A stretch of DNA of 64,000 nucleotides, from the NCBI RefSeq assembly GCF_029983095.1, contig NZ_CP120467.1:1403501-1467500 (forward strand), written 5' to 3'. The DNA comes from Enterococcus montenegrensis. GTDB lineage: Bacteria > Bacillota > Bacilli > Lactobacillales > Enterococcaceae. The position numbers and the translations under genes were made by a program. The notes beneath the pieces were generated by a model. It was not told the DNA's origin. It worked only from the letters and a program-made list of their open reading frames with translations, and searched no databases. Below, piece by piece: positions 45,041 through 56,856 of this stretch (position 1 is the first letter of the stretch; each line of letters opens with the position of its first letter).

Positions 45041-45685
45041 TTACTCCTGACGTAAATTGATTTTGTAATCTCTTAAAAAAGTCCTATTAAAAGTATTCTT
45101 TTTCAAGAACTCTTTTCCAAACTCATCGATTAACCCATGAAATTCTTGTGCCTCTGCTAAGGTGAAATCACGCAAGTTAACCAGTTTTTTTAAAGCTTGA
45201 TAGTTATGTAGTTGTGGTGTTCCCAACTGTGTAAAAAGACGTCTGGCATAACTATCTGCGACAAAAACAGGCAGATCAAAAACATACAGTAATAACACAT
45301 CGGCTGTCTCTGGACCAATCCCGTGTAAAGTGAGCAATTGATCTCTTAAATTTTCACCATAATAGCTACGCACTTTAAAAAAATCGCCATCAAAAGCTAG
45401 CAACCAGGTAAAAATTTCGTGAATAGCCTGACTTTTATTTTTGAAAAAGCCACTGGGACGAATCAATGCTTGTAACTGTGCCACAGATAAATTCGCAATT
45501 TGGAAACTAGAAAAATCCGTTACCATTTTCAAATTTTCTAGTGAAATTGCTGCATTTTGCCAGTTGGTGTTTTGAACAAGAATAGCTCCTAATATAATTT
45601 CTTCTTTTGAATCAGCTGGCCACCAGCCTTGAGGCCCCATCTTTTGGAACATTTTCTGATATAATGCATATACCTGTTGTTTCAA
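45041..45685 (-). CDS. HhH-GPD family DNA glycosylase (endonuclease III-like, no Fe-S cluster)
   Basis: A 214-residue base-excision enzyme. The helix-hairpin-helix is LLTLHGIGPETADVLLLY near residue 112, and the catalytic Asp lies in PVFVADSYARRLF near 138. Position 4 after the GIG is Glu where E. coli Nth has the catalytic Lys, so no lyase activity is expected. The C-terminal Cys cluster is absent. This combination resembles MagIII-type 3-methyladenine glycosylases. A TGG-rich start (GPQGWWPADSKEEIILGAILVQNTNW) is typical. It is divergent from the SRAP gene. Confidence 0.85.
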   Translation of the reverse strand: MKQQVYALYQKMFQKMGPQGWWPADSKEEIILGAILVQNTNWQNAAISLENLKMVTDFSSFQIANLSVAQLQALIRPSGFFKNKSQAIHEIFTWLLAFDGDFFKVRSYYGENLRDQLLTLHGIGPETADVLLLYVFDLPVFVADSYARRLFTQLGTPQLHNYQALKKLVNLRDFTLAEAQEFHGLIDEFGKEFLKKNTFNRTFLRDYKINLRQE

Positions 45686-45756
45686 ACTATCACCTCTTCT
45701 TCATTATAGCGCAATTACTTATGAATGTATGAAACTGAGGTTAGGAGGTTTTTGTG

Positions 45757-46323
45757 ATGTGTGGTCGTTATCTTTTTGATTTAAAGACAACGGAATTATT
45801 AAAATATTATCAACAACTACAACAATTAGGGAAAATCGGTGAGGTTGCTCCTAGCGAAAATGTTGTAACCCTTGCTCCTGGTAAAGACGGAAAAATCCGC
45901 TTGGGACTTACACGTTGGGGATTTACGACAACCAAAAATAAAAGTCGTATTATTAACGCCCGTAGTGAAACGGTAACAGAAAAACCACTTTTTGCTGAAA
46001 GCTTTTATCAGCGTCGCTGTGTTTTTCCAATGACAGGATTCTTTGAATGGGATCATGACAAAAATAAAATTCTATTTACCCCTACCGATGAAAAAGAAAT
46101 TTATGTTGGTGGCTTTTATCGCCAACACAATGACGAGTTGGAATCTGTTATTATGACGACGAGTCCCAATGAAACTGTTGCTAAAATTCATGATCGGATG
46201 CCGTTAATTATTGAAAAAAAAGCTATTCGCACTTGGTTAACTGACGATAATTTTGCCAATAGCTACCGTAAACAACAATTAGAGCCCAAATTGACCCTAA
46301 AAAAAAGTATGCCAGAAAAATAA
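45757..46323 (+). CDS. SRAP-domain protein (YedK/HMCES-like)
   Basis: A 188-residue protein that crosslinks to abasic sites in single-stranded DNA and protects them. MCGRYLF puts the reactive Cys at position 2, which must be exposed after Met removal, so ATG 45757 and not GTG 45754 is the start. Further conserved parts are ARSETVTEKPLF, RRCVFPMTGFFEW and MTTSPNETVAKIHDRMPLIIE with the active-site His. AGGAGG lies 8 bases upstream. Divergent from an HhH glycosylase gene, which generates the abasic sites it would handle. Confidence 0.92.
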   Translation: MCGRYLFDLKTTELLKYYQQLQQLGKIGEVAPSENVVTLAPGKDGKIRLGLTRWGFTTTKNKSRIINARSETVTEKPLFAESFYQRRCVFPMTGFFEWDHDKNKILFTPTDEKEIYVGGFYRQHNDELESVIMTTSPNETVAKIHDRMPLIIEKKAIRTWLTDDNFANSYRKQQLEPKLTLKKSMPEK

Positions 46324-46336
46324 TGGCATACTTTTT
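46303..46336. terminator. Bidirectional terminator between SRAP gene and ntpJ
   Basis: AAAAGTATGCCA (46303-46314) pairs with TGGCATACTTTT (46324-46335), overlapping the last codons of the SRAP gene. T-runs on both strands serve both convergent genes. Confidence 0.85.
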
Positions 46337-46385
46337 CAGGTTTCAGGTTGTAAGTTTACATATTCTAATTATACGAAACTTATTG

Positions 46386-47753
46386 TTACCCAATTAAAAC
46401 TGATTCTTCCGGATATTTGAAATGTTGTTCTTGCTGTCTTGCTTTTGCAATTAATGAGAATAATACTGTCATAATTCCCACCCTGCCAATAAACATCAAG
46501 GCTATAATAATTACTTTGCCTACCATGCTAAGTTCAGGGGTTAATCCCATCGTTAAACCGACTGTCCCAAAAGCTGAGACAACTTCAAAAACAATATACT
46601 CTAGTCCCAAACCATCAACATCGGGAATTTTTTCTGTGACTGATAAAATCATCGTCGCAAAAATGCAAAGTGATAATGTAATAAAAAATAGCGTTAAAGC
46701 TCTAAAAATAGCACCAGCTGGAATCGTTCGGCCGCTAAATTCCGCCTGATTGCGTCCTTTTAGGATGCTCTTCATCTGAATAAGTAACACACCAAAAGTT
46801 GTGGTCTTTAAACCACCAGCAGTGGAACCTGATGTGCCACCGATGTACATTAAAACAATGGTTAGAATTAAACCGGCATGGCTCATCTCAAAGTAATTGA
46901 CCGAGTAATAACCTGCTGTTCGTGGTGTTACTGCCATAAACATGGTATTAAATAGACGTTGCAACCAATTTCCTACTACTAAGCTTTCACCGTTATGTTC
47001 GGTCAGATAAAATCCCAAAGTGCCCAATAAAAGAAGACTACCTGTCATGATCAGGGCAATTTTAGAGTGGATGGACAGGCGCTTGCGCTGGCGATATTGC
47101 ATAATATCGTACCAGACTAAAAAGCCTAGTCCGCCTGCGATGATTAAAATCATCACCACAAAAAGAAGCCAAATATCTTGTTGGTCACCTGCTAAACTAT
47201 CACCCAATAAGTCAAAACCAGCATTACAAAAACTCGAAACAGAATGAAAAATACTAAACCAACTTCCTTTTGCCCAACCATAACGCGGTATAAAGGAAAA
47301 ACTCAGAGCCAAAGCGCCAAGACCTTGAATAATGACAGAAGTTAATAAAATGTAGCGCATCAAATTGACGCCGCCATTCATTTGCTCCAAATTAAGTGAG
47401 TCTTTTAATAGCATTCGGGTGCGTAAATTGATTTTCTTTTTAGCAATCATAAAAAAGAATACCGGTAACGACATAAAACCTAAACCGCCTGTTTCAATCA
47501 TGATTAAAATAATAAATTGACCAAAAGGTGTCCAGTGTTCTGCAGTATTAACTGTTGTTAAGCCGGTAACACAAGTTGCCGATGTTGCAGTAAATAAGGC
47601 ATCAATAAAGGGCGTAACTACGCCTTGACGACTAGAAATAGGCAACATCAATAATAAAGCTCCGCCAAAAATTACCGCGGCAAAACCTAATGATATTAGC
47701 TGCGGTGTTGCTAAGGGAGCTTTTTTACATCGTTTCAAGAAACTTACCTCCAA
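46386..47753 (-). CDS. ntpJ: KtrB/TrkH-type Na+-coupled K+ transporter
   Basis: A 455-residue membrane protein of the Ktr/Trk family, the NtpJ/KtrII K+ uptake system of enterococci. Four pore loops each with the filter Gly are visible: CVTGLTT, SFCNAGFDLLG, AVTPRTAGYY and SAFGTVGLT. The N-terminus is KRCKKAPLATPQLISLGF, the C-terminus is charged and cytoplasmic. In E. hirae ntpJ ends the ntp operon; here it lies just downstream of ntpD but behind a terminator, so it has some independence. Coupling makes sense: the ATPase pumps Na+ out and NtpJ uses the gradient for K+. Confidence 0.92.
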   Translation of the reverse strand: MEVSFLKRCKKAPLATPQLISLGFAAVIFGGALLLMLPISSRQGVVTPFIDALFTATSATCVTGLTTVNTAEHWTPFGQFIILIMIETGGLGFMSLPVFFFMIAKKKINLRTRMLLKDSLNLEQMNGGVNLMRYILLTSVIIQGLGALALSFSFIPRYGWAKGSWFSIFHSVSSFCNAGFDLLGDSLAGDQQDIWLLFVVMILIIAGGLGFLVWYDIMQYRQRKRLSIHSKIALIMTGSLLLLGTLGFYLTEHNGESLVVGNWLQRLFNTMFMAVTPRTAGYYSVNYFEMSHAGLILTIVLMYIGGTSGSTAGGLKTTTFGVLLIQMKSILKGRNQAEFSGRTIPAGAIFRALTLFFITLSLCIFATMILSVTEKIPDVDGLGLEYIVFEVVSAFGTVGLTMGLTPELSMVGKVIIIALMFIGRVGIMTVLFSLIAKARQQEQHFKYPEESVLIG

Positions 47754-47820
47754 TTACACGTTCTAGGATAATTTAAGTTAAAGCAATGAAATGCTTACCC
47801 TAGATTGTACCAGATAATAA

Positions 47821-47864
47821 AAAAATCCGGGGAAAAATTCGCAATGATTTCTCCCGGATTTTTT
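47821..47864 (-). terminator. Terminator of the ntp operon
   Basis: AAAAATCCGGG (47821-47831) with CCCGGATTTTTT (47853-47864) and an imperfect AT-rich inner stem. It lies between ntpD and ntpJ. Confidence 0.85.
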
Positions 47865-47878
47865 AAAGCAAAATTTTG

Positions 47879-48514
47879 TTACATATTACGGTTCATATTT
47901 TTTATTTTAATCATCCGCGTTACTTCAGAACGCTCATTTTCTTCCAACTTCATTTTGATGTAATAAATTGTCTCTTCCAACTCTGGAATCGTCATATACT
48001 CTAATGCGTTCACTCGGCGTCTTGTTTTTTCAATTTCACCAGCCATCAATTGACACGTTTTTTCCACCTCGGTTAAAGCTAACAACTTCGGTAAAACGGT
48101 CGTAAATCGAGCAATGGCATTATCTAAAGGAACATTAGAATTCAGGTAGCCATACTCTAATGGTGCCTCAAAAAGATCCTCATCGTAATGGAAATTCAAA
48201 ACAGGAACTTCCACACTCATAATATTCTTTTGATCCATTTCCAGTTCTACTCTGGTAGCGGGCAAAATGAACAATTCTTCAATAAAGGCTTCATTTAAAG
48301 TTGCATTAGCAAGGCGAAAAGCGCGCATGGCACTTTCCATCAAACCTTCTACTTCCTGGCGTAAATGATTGTTTTCTTTGACCATCAAAATAAAGCGGCG
48401 CATTAATTCATCTTGTTTATCTTTTAGTAATTTATGTCCCCGTTTGGCCGTTGTCAGCTGCTTTTGCAAGCGCGCCAACTCCATTCGAGTCGGATTAACA
48501 TTTAAACGCGCCAT
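47879..48514 (-). CDS. ntpD: V-type ATPase subunit D (central stalk)
   Basis: A 211-residue coiled-coil rotor-stalk protein. [40 protein letters not shown] is the N-terminal signature helix, and [19 protein letters not shown] marks the C-terminal helix. Last gene of the ntp operon, 5 bases after ntpB. Confidence 0.95.
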   Translation of the reverse strand: MARLNVNPTRMELARLQKQLTTAKRGHKLLKDKQDELMRRFILMVKENNHLRQEVEGLMESAMRAFRLANATLNEAFIEELFILPATRVELEMDQKNIMSVEVPVLNFHYDEDLFEAPLEYGYLNSNVPLDNAIARFTTVLPKLLALTEVEKTCQLMAGEIEKTRRRVNALEYMTIPELEETIYYIKMKLEENERSEVTRMIKIKNMNRNM

Positions 48515-48519
48515 CTAAA

Positions 48520-49896
48520 CTACCCCTTTTCTGGCAAGTACTTTTCAATCATATCATCTTTAATTCGTTTTAATTCAGTTTTTGGCAAAATACTTAATAA
48601 TTGCCAACCTAAATCAAGGGTTTCGGTAATCGAGCGATTCGTTTCATAACCTTGGTTAACGTATTCAGTTTCAAAACGTTCAGCAAACTGGGCATAAATT
48701 TTATCAACTTCAGATAAAGCAGAATCCCCTAAAACAACCGCCAATTCTTTCGCTTGTTTTCCTTGAGCGTAGGCTGAGAATAGTTGGTTCATGGTCGCAG
48801 CATGGTCTTCTCTAGTTTTACCTGGGCCGGTTCCTTTATCTTTAAGTCGCGATAAAGAAGGTAAGACGTCAATTGGTGGTTTGATCCCACTCTTATACAA
48901 ATCTCGAGATAAAATGATTTGTCCTTCTGTAATATAGCCAGTTAAATCGGGAATTGGATGTGTTTTATCATCTTCTGGCATAGTTAAAATTGGAATCTGC
49001 GTGACAGAACCTTTTAACCCTTTAATCCGACCTGCTCGCTCGTATAACGTTGCTAAGTTGGTATATAAATATCCTGGATAACCTCGTCGGCCCGGAACTT
49101 CTCGCCGTGCTGCTGAAATTTCCCGTAATGCCTCACAATAATTTGTCATGTCTGTCATGATAACTAAAACGTGCATTCCTTTTTCATAAGCCAAATACTC
49201 AGCAGCAGTTAATGCCATACGTGGTGTCGCAATCCGCTCAATCGCAGGGTCGTTAGCCAAGTTCATAAAGACTACCGAACGGTCGATTGCTCCGGTTTTA
49301 CGAAAGTCTTCCATGAAATATTCCGCTTCTTCAAAAGTAATCCCGATACCAGCAAAAACAACAGCAAAATCATCATCGGTATTTAACACTGCTGCTTGTC
49401 TGGCGATTTGTGCAGCTAGTTCTTTATGAGGTAAACCTGAACCAGAAAATACGGGTAGCTTTTGACCTCTGACCAGTGTATTCAGGTGATCGATGGATGA
49501 AATACCGGTCTGAATAAATTCATCTGGATAATCTCGTGCCATTGGATTAATTACTTCACCGTTAATATCCAACATTTTTTCAGGCAAAATTTCAGGCCCA
49601 TTGTCTTTTGGTCGTCCTAACCCGTCAAATGTTCGACCAATCATATCTAGTGATACGCCCAACTGTAAAGGATGACCTAAAAAACGTACTGCTGAATCTT
49701 TAAGATTGATACCGCCAGTACCTTCAAAAATTTGAACCAAGGCCTTATCTTCTGAGATTTCTAAAACTTGACCTTTGCGCATCTCTCCTGTTTGTAAACG
49801 TACTTCGATTAATTCTTCGTACTTCACACCGGCAACTTTATCAACAGCCATTAAGGGGCCAACAACTTCGCCAATCGTTTTATATTCCTTAATCAC
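48520..49896 (-). CDS. ntpB: V-type ATPase subunit B (non-catalytic)
   Basis: A 458-residue subunit of the V1 head. It carries the degenerate nucleotide site [18 protein letters not shown] instead of a Walker A, confirming a regulatory rather than catalytic role. [25 protein letters not shown] is conserved. Overlaps ntpA by 8 bases. Confidence 0.95.
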   Translation of the reverse strand: MIKEYKTIGEVVGPLMAVDKVAGVKYEELIEVRLQTGEMRKGQVLEISEDKALVQIFEGTGGINLKDSAVRFLGHPLQLGVSLDMIGRTFDGLGRPKDNGPEILPEKMLDINGEVINPMARDYPDEFIQTGISSIDHLNTLVRGQKLPVFSGSGLPHKELAAQIARQAAVLNTDDDFAVVFAGIGITFEEAEYFMEDFRKTGAIDRSVVFMNLANDPAIERIATPRMALTAAEYLAYEKGMHVLVIMTDMTNYCEALREISAARREVPGRRGYPGYLYTNLATLYERAGRIKGLKGSVTQIPILTMPEDDKTHPIPDLTGYITEGQIILSRDLYKSGIKPPIDVLPSLSRLKDKGTGPGKTREDHAATMNQLFSAYAQGKQAKELAVVLGDSALSEVDKIYAQFAERFETEYVNQGYETNRSITETLDLGWQLLSILPKTELKRIKDDMIEKYLPEKG

Positions 49897-51670
49897 GATT
49901 CATGCCCCCTTCTTGGATAATCGTTTTAATTGTTTCTTTAATTTCTTGCGCCAAATCTGTAATTTTATTGATTTCGTTTTCTGGCACGTATTTCATACGG
50001 GCAATTTTATCGCGCAGTAAGATAGTGCCTGACATGATTTCTGACAAGTAAGATCCTAATTCTAAGGCTTTTTCTGCTTCATCCCCAAAAGCGATAATAT
50101 TAGAAAGCATCTGATATTGTTTTTCTCTTGAAGTGAAAGTATCAACATCATCAAAAGCATTTTGCTGTAGGTAATCCTCACGAATGGATTTGGTTACTTC
50201 TAGTAACAGCTGATCTTTTTCAGATAGAGAGTCAATTCCGACTAAGCGCACGATTTCTTGTAATTCTGATTCTTTTTGTAGCTGACGCATGGCTTTTATT
50301 ACAAGTTCTGACCAAGGAACTTGTAATTCTTGGTCTAAGTAATTGCCAACTTCTGTGTCATATAAAGAATAGCTTTTAAGCCAGTCTATTGACGGAAAGT
50401 GTCGTTTTTGTGCCAAAGTAGAATCTAAGCCCCAGAATACTTTTACGACGCGTAGTGTGTTTTGAGTCACCGGTTCTGAAACATCCCCACCAGAAGGAGA
50501 GACGGCACTAATAGCTGTAATACTGCCTTGGCGACCTTCTTGTCCTAAGGCAATTACTTTGCCAGCTCGTTCATAGTACTCAGCTAAACGTGAACCTAAA
50601 TAAGCAGGATACCCTTCATCTCCAGGCATTTCTTCTAGCCGACCAGACATTTCTCTTAGCGCTTCGGCCCAACGAGAGGTAGAATCTGCCATAATGGCCA
50701 CAGAGTAGCCCATATCACGGAAGTATTCGGCAATTGTAATACCGGTATAAATTGAAGCTTCCCGGGCTGCCACTGGCATATTTGATGTATTTGCAATTAA
50801 AATTGTGCGTTCCATCAAAGATTCCCCAGTATTGGGATCAATTAACTCCGGAAATTCATTCATAACGTCCGTCATTTCATTGCCCCGCTCACCACAACCG
50901 ACGTAAACAACTAAATCTACATCTGCCCATTTGGCAATTTGGTGTTGAACGACGGTTTTACCCGCCCCAAAAGGACCAGGAACTGCCGCAGCGCCACCTT
51001 TGGTTACAGGGAAAAAAGTATCAATTACACGTTGTCCAGTAATCATTGGGGCTTGGGGATTCATTTTTTCTTTCACAGGCCGTGCACGACGCACCGGCCA
51101 TTTTTGCAACATGGTGAATTCTTTATCACCTGTTTTAGTATCTAAGACATAAATAACTTCATCTAAAGTAAACATACCCGATTTAATCTCTTTTATCGTA
51201 CCAGAAACGCCATTTGGTACCATAATTTTATGGGTAATAATTTTTGTTTCCGCCACTGTCCCGACAATATCTCCCGCAGAGACATTAGTCCCAACGGCTA
51301 CATTGGCTTGAAAGTCCCATTTTTTCTCGTGATCCAATGCTGGTAGTTGAACACCCCGCGTCAAAAAATTACTTTTTGTTTGGGCCATAAAAACATCCAA
51401 CGGTCGTTGAATACCGTCAAACATTTGGGAAATAATCCCGGGTCCTAATTCAACGGATAAAGCTTCACCCGTAGAACGAACGGGTTCTCCAGGTCCAATA
51501 CCAGCAGTTTCTTCATAAACCTGAATTGAAGCAACATCACCTCGCATTTCGATAATTTCGCCAACAACTCCAAGACTACCTACAAAACAAATATCTTGGA
51601 TGCTGGCTTCACTCATATTTTCGGCCATTACTAAGGGACCGGATACTTTGATTATCTTGCCAACTTGCAC
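49889..51670 (-). CDS. ntpA: V-type ATPase subunit A (catalytic)
   Basis: A 593-residue ATP-hydrolysing subunit. Walker [10 protein letters not shown] near residue 235, [14 protein letters not shown] with the catalytic Glu near 265, and the A-specific non-homologous insertion (about 110-200) are visible. [34 protein letters not shown] is the conserved core. It overlaps ntpB and follows ntpG by 14 bases. Confidence 0.95.
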   Translation of the reverse strand: MQVGKIIKVSGPLVMAENMSEASIQDICFVGSLGVVGEIIEMRGDVASIQVYEETAGIGPGEPVRSTGEALSVELGPGIISQMFDGIQRPLDVFMAQTKSNFLTRGVQLPALDHEKKWDFQANVAVGTNVSAGDIVGTVAETKIITHKIMVPNGVSGTIKEIKSGMFTLDEVIYVLDTKTGDKEFTMLQKWPVRRARPVKEKMNPQAPMITGQRVIDTFFPVTKGGAAAVPGPFGAGKTVVQHQIAKWADVDLVVYVGCGERGNEMTDVMNEFPELIDPNTGESLMERTILIANTSNMPVAAREASIYTGITIAEYFRDMGYSVAIMADSTSRWAEALREMSGRLEEMPGDEGYPAYLGSRLAEYYERAGKVIALGQEGRQGSITAISAVSPSGGDVSEPVTQNTLRVVKVFWGLDSTLAQKRHFPSIDWLKSYSLYDTEVGNYLDQELQVPWSELVIKAMRQLQKESELQEIVRLVGIDSLSEKDQLLLEVTKSIREDYLQQNAFDDVDTFTSREKQYQMLSNIIAFGDEAEKALELGSYLSEIMSGTILLRDKIARMKYVPENEINKITDLAQEIKETIKTIIQEGGMNRD

Positions 51671-51684
51671 TATCTTTAGCTCCT

Positions 51685-51996
51685 TTACAAAATGTTTTGT
51701 CCGACTGCTTTTTCAACATTGTCTTGAATCATTTGGCGGCCAATACCTAACGTACCGTCATGATTTGGAATCAAAACTACGGACAGTTTAGGATTTGATT
51801 TATGCCGATTGATTTCTTCTGCAATTTCTTTACCGCAAGCTTCGGTTAAATAGATAACACCATAACCTTCTGATGCCATTTGTAAAAAAGCTTGCAAAAC
51901 AGCCTCTTTCTTCGTGTCTGAGAAGACGGTGAACCCAAACAGTTTAAACGGCAATACGGATTCCTTATCTCCAATTACACCAATTTTATATGTCAT
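51685..51996 (-). CDS. ntpG: V-type ATPase subunit F (NtpG)
   Basis: A 103-residue rotor subunit that binds subunit D. The start [20 protein letters not shown] and the C-terminal [26 protein letters not shown] match the family, the end being a mobile helix. Overlaps ntpC by 11 bases. Confidence 0.93.
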   Translation of the reverse strand: MTYKIGVIGDKESVLPFKLFGFTVFSDTKKEAVLQAFLQMASEGYGVIYLTEACGKEIAEEINRHKSNPKLSVVLIPNHDGTLGIGRQMIQDNVEKAVGQNIL

Positions 51997-52978
51997 AGGT
52001 TATTCGCATCCTCTCTTTAATTTGTTCGTTTGTAAAGCCACTTTTCTTACCCGTAACAATCAGTCGTAGATTTTTTGTTTCGATTTCTTTGGCGTTTAGA
52101 TACGCTAATAGCGGTAACGGTCCAAAAGCTTCCGTTTGGGCGGATGCGAACATTTCTGTCAGCCGATTATCCTTAATTGTATCTAATTTGGCAAAATCAA
52201 TTTTTTCACCACTAATCGCAGGTGCCAAAAGATCCCCATACTCGCTTGTCAAAAGATACTCTTTTAAAGCTGAAATATCTAATTTGGCAAAGTCCAAATA
52301 CGTTTCTTTTGAAATACTACCAGAACTTGACAACACGGCCGTTAAAAAGGCTTGACTCCGTTTTTGTAAAAGACAGCGTAAAGCGGTTATGATGTTAGTT
52401 AAATCAATGAAAGTAATGATTTCTTTTAACAATTCAGGATAACCTAGTTCCTCGCCTAAACGTCTTTGTTCTTTTAAAAAGCGACGATCGTAAATAACAT
52501 CGATTCCTTGCAAAATTGCAGATTCTGCCAAGTACTCCCGCACTTCATTGATACTTTTTAAAATTGAGGGTGGCAATACAGCGGATTTTCCCGTTTCAAT
52601 GGCGTGTTTTAGCTCATCTAGTTCATAAAAGCCATCTGGTAAATATAAATAGTCGTAATTTTCGCCAATATAATGCGCTTTTGTTAAAACTTTTAAATTA
52701 TGCAAAGTAAAGCGCATCGTAAAGATAAAAATAACCTCTGGTACGGGTGCTCTTTCAACTAGTTCACGGTAGCTTGCTAGTAATTCTTGATTTAAAACAG
52801 CATCAAAATTATTGGGAAAATCCGTTGTTAAATATTTACCATAGACCGTAGCATTTAATAGTTCTTTTATTTTTGGTAAATCTGAAGATATCAATTGCTC
52901 ATAAAAGCTAGGAGCTAAAATTTCTGTTTCTTTCAAGCGAACATAAGGATTTAGTTGATGATATAAATCTTGTTTCAT
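51986..52978 (-). CDS. ntpC: V-type ATPase subunit C/d (NtpC)
   Basis: A 330-residue socket protein linking the central stalk to the proteolipid ring. It is all-helical with three similar domains, NPYVRLKETEILAPSFYEQLISS at the start. Upstream in-frame starts exist, but ATG 52978 has AAGGAG 7 bases before it; ATG 52996 is the main alternative. The ORF reaches back into ntpE only by using unlikely starts. Confidence 0.9.
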   Translation of the reverse strand: MKQDLYHQLNPYVRLKETEILAPSFYEQLISSDLPKIKELLNATVYGKYLTTDFPNNFDAVLNQELLASYRELVERAPVPEVIFIFTMRFTLHNLKVLTKAHYIGENYDYLYLPDGFYELDELKHAIETGKSAVLPPSILKSINEVREYLAESAILQGIDVIYDRRFLKEQRRLGEELGYPELLKEIITFIDLTNIITALRCLLQKRSQAFLTAVLSSSGSISKETYLDFAKLDISALKEYLLTSEYGDLLAPAISGEKIDFAKLDTIKDNRLTEMFASAQTEAFGPLPLLAYLNAKEIETKNLRLIVTGKKSGFTNEQIKERMRITYDI

Positions 52979-53027
52979 AAACGCGCTCCTTGTCATAAAG
53001 CCAACCTCTTTTAAAAGGTTCGACTTT

Positions 53028-53624
53028 TTATCCTTTAAACAACATTTGTGAAATACTGTTGCTATTTGATGTTTTGATTTCATTTAGTAAGTCTCGGTAC
53101 AAAAAGTTATACTGCACGCCGTTGTCATCGACGACAAAACCGTATGAATCTGCCGTAATTTCTTCTCCATAAACCAACTCATAGTCTAATTTTTCATTCA
53201 TTTGCTCTAACCATTTTTTCGGGTAGCTTGATTTTGGCATTTTGTTTGCTGGTTTGAAAATAACTTTTTTCCCTTTTTCAAAAGGAAGCTGTTGTAAACA
53301 AGCGGCAGCAAAATCTTGGAGGACGTCATTTTGCCAAGCTTGCATTTTGGCATAGGCTTCCTCAAAGACTTGACTTAGATAATTCTGTTTTGCCAACAGC
53401 GTTTCTTGCTTTACTTCCATCTGTTGCCGGGCATGAAGTTGTTTATATTTTACGTTTTGATTTTTTTCTAATTGTGCGGTTAATTTTTCGTCTTCAGCTT
53501 CAATCAAAGCTTTGCGCCTCAGAAAATCATCATCAATTTGCGCCTGTTGTTCTGCTTTATAGGCTGCACGTTTTGTTGCTGCAGCTTCATCTATTTGTTC
53601 AATAATTTTTGTAATGGCGTCCAT
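53028..53624 (-). CDS. ntpE: V-type ATPase subunit E (peripheral stalk)
   Basis: A 198-residue stator subunit. A long N-terminal coiled coil (about 1-100, MDAITKIIEQIDEAAATKRAAYKAEQQ) is followed by a globular head with FVVDDNGVQYNFLYRDLLNEI. It pairs with NtpF in the peripheral stalk. Located 27 bases after ntpK. Confidence 0.92.
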   Translation of the reverse strand: MDAITKIIEQIDEAAATKRAAYKAEQQAQIDDDFLRRKALIEAEDEKLTAQLEKNQNVKYKQLHARQQMEVKQETLLAKQNYLSQVFEEAYAKMQAWQNDVLQDFAAACLQQLPFEKGKKVIFKPANKMPKSSYPKKWLEQMNEKLDYELVYGEEITADSYGFVVDDNGVQYNFLYRDLLNEIKTSNSNSISQMLFKG

Positions 53625-53651
53625 TTTTCTACCTCCTTTTACTATTAGAAA

Positions 53652-56084
<2,433 letters not shown>

Positions 56085-56095
<11 letters not shown>

Positions 56096-56405
56096 AAGTC
56101 TCCTGCACCCTTTCTATAATGAAAGTGGCGACTTTTTCATGACGCTCTTTGTAAAGCGCAGTAAATGTCGCTTTTTCTTGTTTAGCAGCGGCTAAAAGTT
56201 CTTCTTTCTCACTTTTTAGTGCTGTTTCTGCAATTTTTTCTGCTGCTTCAAGTTGTTGCTGTCGGTTTGCTTTAAGACCATCTTTGAGTAATTGCAATTG
56301 TGCTTCTTTTTTTTCAGCATATTCTTGCAACTCTTTTTGTAAGTCATTTTGTAAATCTTCGTTTTTCATTTCTGCTGCTTTAATCTTATCTAAAGCTTCC
56401 TTCAA
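56085..56405 (-). CDS. ntpF: V-type ATPase subunit G/H (NtpF)
   Basis: A 106-residue Lys/Glu/Ala-rich coiled coil, MKEALDKIKAAEMKNEDLQND, that pairs with NtpE as the peripheral stalk. First gene of the ntp operon. It starts with TTG 56405, supported by AAAGGAGG 7 bases upstream; no ATG fits as well. Confidence 0.9.
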
Positions 56406-56426
56406 TTGATTTCCTCCTTTGCTGCG

Positions 56427-56455
56427 AATAAGAAAAGCTTTCAGTCAGCTGTCAA
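56427..56455 (-). promoter_or_regulatory. Likely promoter of the ntp operon
   Basis: On the - strand TTGACA (56450-56455), 17 bases, CTTATT (56427-56432). The -35 is perfect, the -10 weak, which fits a regulated promoter. The E. hirae operon is induced by sodium, known of the family, not seen here. Confidence 0.5.
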
Positions 56456-56596
56456 AAGTTCAACTTTTAAGTCTTTCATTAAAATTTTTGCTTAGTATTT
56501 CTATCAATACTTCACTACAATACAAAAAGCGTAATTTTAAAAAAATAGACACGACTGCCCTAATCGTAATGATAACTCGTCATTTGCTAATAAAAA

Positions 56597-56781
56597 AAAC
56601 GTACTTCAACTATATTGAAGTACGTTTAAAAAAAGCACTTCAAAAATGCTCTTCTCACCCCTTGAAGAACGCGATCCTTGAAGTCTTTGACTCAACCATT
56701 ACAAAATATGGAAAAATATTACTCATTCATGATAACAAACCCCAATAAAAAAAGCTATGACTTTACAAAAAAATCATAACT
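56597..56781 (-). terminator. Tandem - strand terminators between ahpF and ntpF
   Basis: AAACGTACTTCAA (56597-56609) pairs with TTGAAGTACGTTT (56615-56627), 13 bp, with T8 on the - strand. AAGcTATGA pairs with TCATAaCTT (about 56750-56780), T7 on the - strand. The second, nearer one fits as the ahpF terminator. The first and a small stem near 56636-56652 are left over and could end a small RNA. The rest of the 450-base gap holds no gene I trust. Confidence 0.65.
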
Positions 56782-56856
56782 TTTCTTGGTGTAAAAGACT
56801 GACATAACCGGTTTTTCCAGCTTATTATTTCCGTAAAAAAAATATTTTTTTACTTT

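Noticed and set aside
56419..56748. 109-codon + strand ORF upstream of ntpF
   Set aside because: It overlaps the ntp promoter and the tandem - strand terminators, has no ribosome site and no recognisable family.
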